Shown: positions 62,617-64,000 of the stretch, piece by piece
Layout: each line of letters opens with the position of its first letter
How positions within the stretch are numbered: the first letter of the stretch is position 1
From: JAEKNW01 sp963677815
Lineage (GTDB): Bacteria > Cloacimonadota > Cloacimonadia > Cloacimonadales > JAFGVF01
Assembly (NCBI GenBank): GCA_963677815.1
Contig: OY782499.1
Location: 1,860,001-1,924,000 of the forward strand
Direction: 5' to 3'
Length of the DNA: 64,000 nucleotides
The notes under the pieces: generated by a model
Told to the model about the DNA's origin: nothing
Database searches by the model: none
What the model saw: only the letters and a program-made list of their open reading frames with translations
Program-made: the position numbers and the translations under genes

Positions 62617-63438
62617 ATGCGAAGATCAATATCAGCGATTTTAGTATTAATTGTTCTATTTGCCTTTTTAGGCTGTGGCGAGAAGAGTAAAACTGATGAA
62701 ACTAAAGTTGAAACAGTAAAAGAAGAAACAATGGACTATCAGATTAGGATGGATCCATTACCTTTTAAGAATGTTCTAGAAAGTTTAAAACCTGTGTCTA
62801 AAGAGTTAGCTAAACAAACTCCAACAGAACCTTACAAGGTTAGTGAAAATGTTTATGAGCAATCTTTCGCTATTGGTGTAATTTCTGCAGATGCAGTTAT
62901 GGCTATTAGTTCTCGTGATGAATCAAAATTGAAGAATTATACTCAACTTCTAATTGAATATTCTAAAAACATTGGTCTTAAAGAAGAAATCCTAAAGATG
63001 GCTGATGAGATTCAATATGTTTTAGGTAATAATAATGCCGACAAATGGGAAGAATTAGAAAAACTTATATTTGAATATCAAACCCAAGTTGAATTAGCTT
63101 TCTATCAAGAAGAAATGCTAGACCAATATACCCTAATGCAGTTAGGTGGATGGTCTGAAGGTTTATACAGAATCACAAGTCTCTATCTTACAAACTGGGA
63201 TAAAGAAGGGGCTAAGACTATCAATCAACGTGGTATTGTTAATGCTTTAATCAATAATCTTGATTTTATCCAATCAGAAAAAATCAAAGAAGCTGTTTAT
63301 TATGAAGTAGCTAGAGAAGGTTATGCTATGATTAAAAAAATTATCTATAGCATTAATGATGAAGGTTTTTATACAAAAGAAGATATCGAAGAGATAAATA
63401 AAATATCTGCTAAAATAGTTAATTCTGTTAGAAAATAG
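62617..63438 (+). CDS. Putative lipoprotein, helical, of unknown function
   Basis: A 273-residue protein with a lipoprotein signal ending FLGC (Cys20) followed by GEKSKTDETKVETVKEET, a charged linker. The rest is predicted almost wholly helical, without transmembrane segments: PYKVSENVYEQSFAIGVISADAVMAISSRDESKLKNYTQLLIEYSKNIGL and later IVNALINNLDFIQSEKIKEAVYYEVAREGYAMIKKIIYSI. No known family is recognised. AAAAGGAG precedes the ATG, and the gene sits 28 bases after the FHA-ABC transporter, so it is likely its periplasmic or outer-leaflet partner. A strong terminator follows. Confidence 0.75.
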   Translation: MRRSISAILVLIVLFAFLGCGEKSKTDETKVETVKEETMDYQIRMDPLPFKNVLESLKPVSKELAKQTPTEPYKVSENVYEQSFAIGVISADAVMAISSRDESKLKNYTQLLIEYSKNIGLKEEILKMADEIQYVLGNNNADKWEELEKLIFEYQTQVELAFYQEEMLDQYTLMQLGGWSEGLYRITSLYLTNWDKEGAKTINQRGIVNALINNLDFIQSEKIKEAVYYEVAREGYAMIKKIIYSINDEGFYTKEDIEEINKISAKIVNSVRK

Positions 63439-63455
63439 TAGATTCGCTTTAATAA

Positions 63456-63484
63456 AAAATCCCCCTCCTAGAGGGGGATTTTTC
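63456..63484 (+). terminator. Terminator after the lipoprotein gene
   Basis: ATCCCCCTC (63459-63467) pairs perfectly with GAGGGGGAT (63471-63479) around a three-base loop, extended by A and T runs; bidirectional shape. Confidence 0.88.
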
Positions 63485-63514
63485 TTTATTCAATACAAAT
63501 TATCAAGTTTATTT

Positions 63515-63713
63515 AAACCCAAATAATGCAATAGATCTTTGAGAATAGCACTATATTCTTTTGCAAAAGTAACTTACATAATTCTTCCGAATATATATAT
63601 TATATGCGTCGGAATTCTGTAAGCTATTTTGCTAAAAGAATATGCACTCTTCGCCTGTGATACGTAGCTTTAGCGAAGTATTACTAAAGTTCTACTGCAC
63701 CATCTGGGTTAAA
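63515..63713. repeat. Palindromic repeat family A, copy 4
   Basis: AAACCCAAATAATGCAATAG at the left end, CTACTGCACCATCTGGGTT at the right end, with the same inner palindrome as copy 2. It is about 30 bases longer because of a family F insert (core CGTAGCTTTAGCGAAG, 63663-63678) at the same position as in copy 3. It ends within a few bases of the stop codon of the minus-strand gene. Confidence 0.87.
63663..63678. repeat. Short nested repeat family F, copy 3
   Basis: Core CGTAGCTTTAGCGAAG between GTGATA and TATTAC, inside family A copy 4. Confidence 0.65.
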
Positions 63714-63714
63714 T

Positions 63715-64000
63715 CTATAAATCTGTTATTTTAGCAATTGCATCTTCAGCTATCTCTTTAGATCTCTCTAGAGAAGGTGATTCAACATAAACCCTAATAA
63801 TTGGTTCAGTTCCGGATTTACGAATATGAATCCAGAAGTCTTGACCAATAATTTTTAGTCCATCTTGAGTATCTTTTTGATAATCATTATAGACAGCATG
63901 TGCTTTGGCAATGATAGGATCTAACAGTTCAGCTTTAGTTTCAATTTTAGCTTTATGGAAATAGTAGTGAGGAATGTCTGCGACAATCTCAGAAAGAGGT
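63715..64000 (-). CDS. Phosphohexomutase (phosphomannomutase/phosphoglucosamine mutase family), C-terminal part
   Basis: Partial: the frame is open to the right edge of the window and ends at a TAG (63715-63717), giving the last ~94 residues. The translated end contains LKIIGQDFWIHIRKSGTEPIIRVYVESPSLERSKEIAEDAI, in which RKSGTEPIIRVYVES is the phosphate-binding loop of domain 4 of alpha-D-phosphohexomutases (GlmM, ManB, Pgm). These isomerise glucosamine-, mannose- or glucose-phosphates for peptidoglycan and surface-sugar synthesis. The loop alone does not decide the substrate, and the active-site Ser lies outside the window. Confidence 0.9.
   Translation of the reverse strand, partial: PLSEIVADIPHYYFHKAKIETKAELLDPIIAKAHAVYNDYQKDTQDGLKIIGQDFWIHIRKSGTEPIIRVYVESPSLERSKEIAEDAIAKITDL

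Overview
The window is AT-rich bacterial DNA with an outer-membrane type of envelope: a FadL/OmpP1-type porin, a >1000-residue predicted beta-barrel, lipoproteins, GT9 heptosyltransferase-like and MsbA-like genes. Four large secreted proteins (7510-16992, 17243-19864, 39509-42991, 43243-48261) end in the same ~85-90-residue FlgD-like/type IX-like sorting domain (YPNPFNP ... VxLxIYNxKGQxVK ... GxHxxxWxGxDxxGxxVxSGxYxYxLK). That domain, with C25- and C10-related modules, fibronectin-III arrays and beta-helices, points to the FCB group; Candidatus Cloacimonadota or a relative is the best guess. This is inference, since no 16S or marker gene is present.

Layout. 1-5754: rhodanese, iron-sulfur flavoprotein, small membrane protein, then a minus-strand run purK-purE-MFS transporter-sua5. 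6047-19864: a lipoprotein, a giant 3160-residue protein (inactive-looking C10 peptidase domain, 31 fibronectin-like repeats, sorting domain) and a beta-helix surface protein. 20149-25889: a TPR-histidine kinase, a membrane protein, a repeat-filled gap and oligoendopeptidase F. 25980-26722: a seven-tRNA minus-strand array (Gly x4, Leu x2, Cys). 27121-36621: an OmpP1/FadL porin, then a tightly packed plus-strand run ybeY-CNNM/CBS protein-VanZ-like-HisRS-like-Nudix-large outer-membrane protein-TSUP permease. 36622-39508: repeat mosaics around a sugar-transfer-type ATP-grasp gene. 39509-48261: two divergently transcribed surface proteins (C25 peptidase-like and a multi-module adhesin-like protein).

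48439-56574 is a nine-gene envelope-glycan operon with the logic of teichoic acid assembly: an MsbA-like exporter, DUF6165, TagD-like CDP-glycerol synthase, two TagB/F-like glycerophosphotransferases, an ATP-grasp ligase, a GT9 transferase, LicD and a LicC-like cytidylyltransferase. It predicts a glycerol-phosphate and phosphocholine-like decorated surface glycan. 56602-63438 holds TatD, TcdA, DUF2851, a TerB/FHA/ABC-2 fusion transporter and a lipoprotein; the window ends inside a phosphohexomutase gene on the minus strand.

The intergenic DNA is unusually rich in palindromic, non-coding repeats: a ~167-bp long-palindrome family (four copies), a MITE-like family with GAGACTGTTCAATC ends and 8-9-bp target duplications (two copies, one carrying a nested inverted-repeat element), a 58-bp hairpin family with compensatory stem changes (three copies), and smaller motifs nested in these. 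No CRISPR array, prophage or transposase gene was seen.
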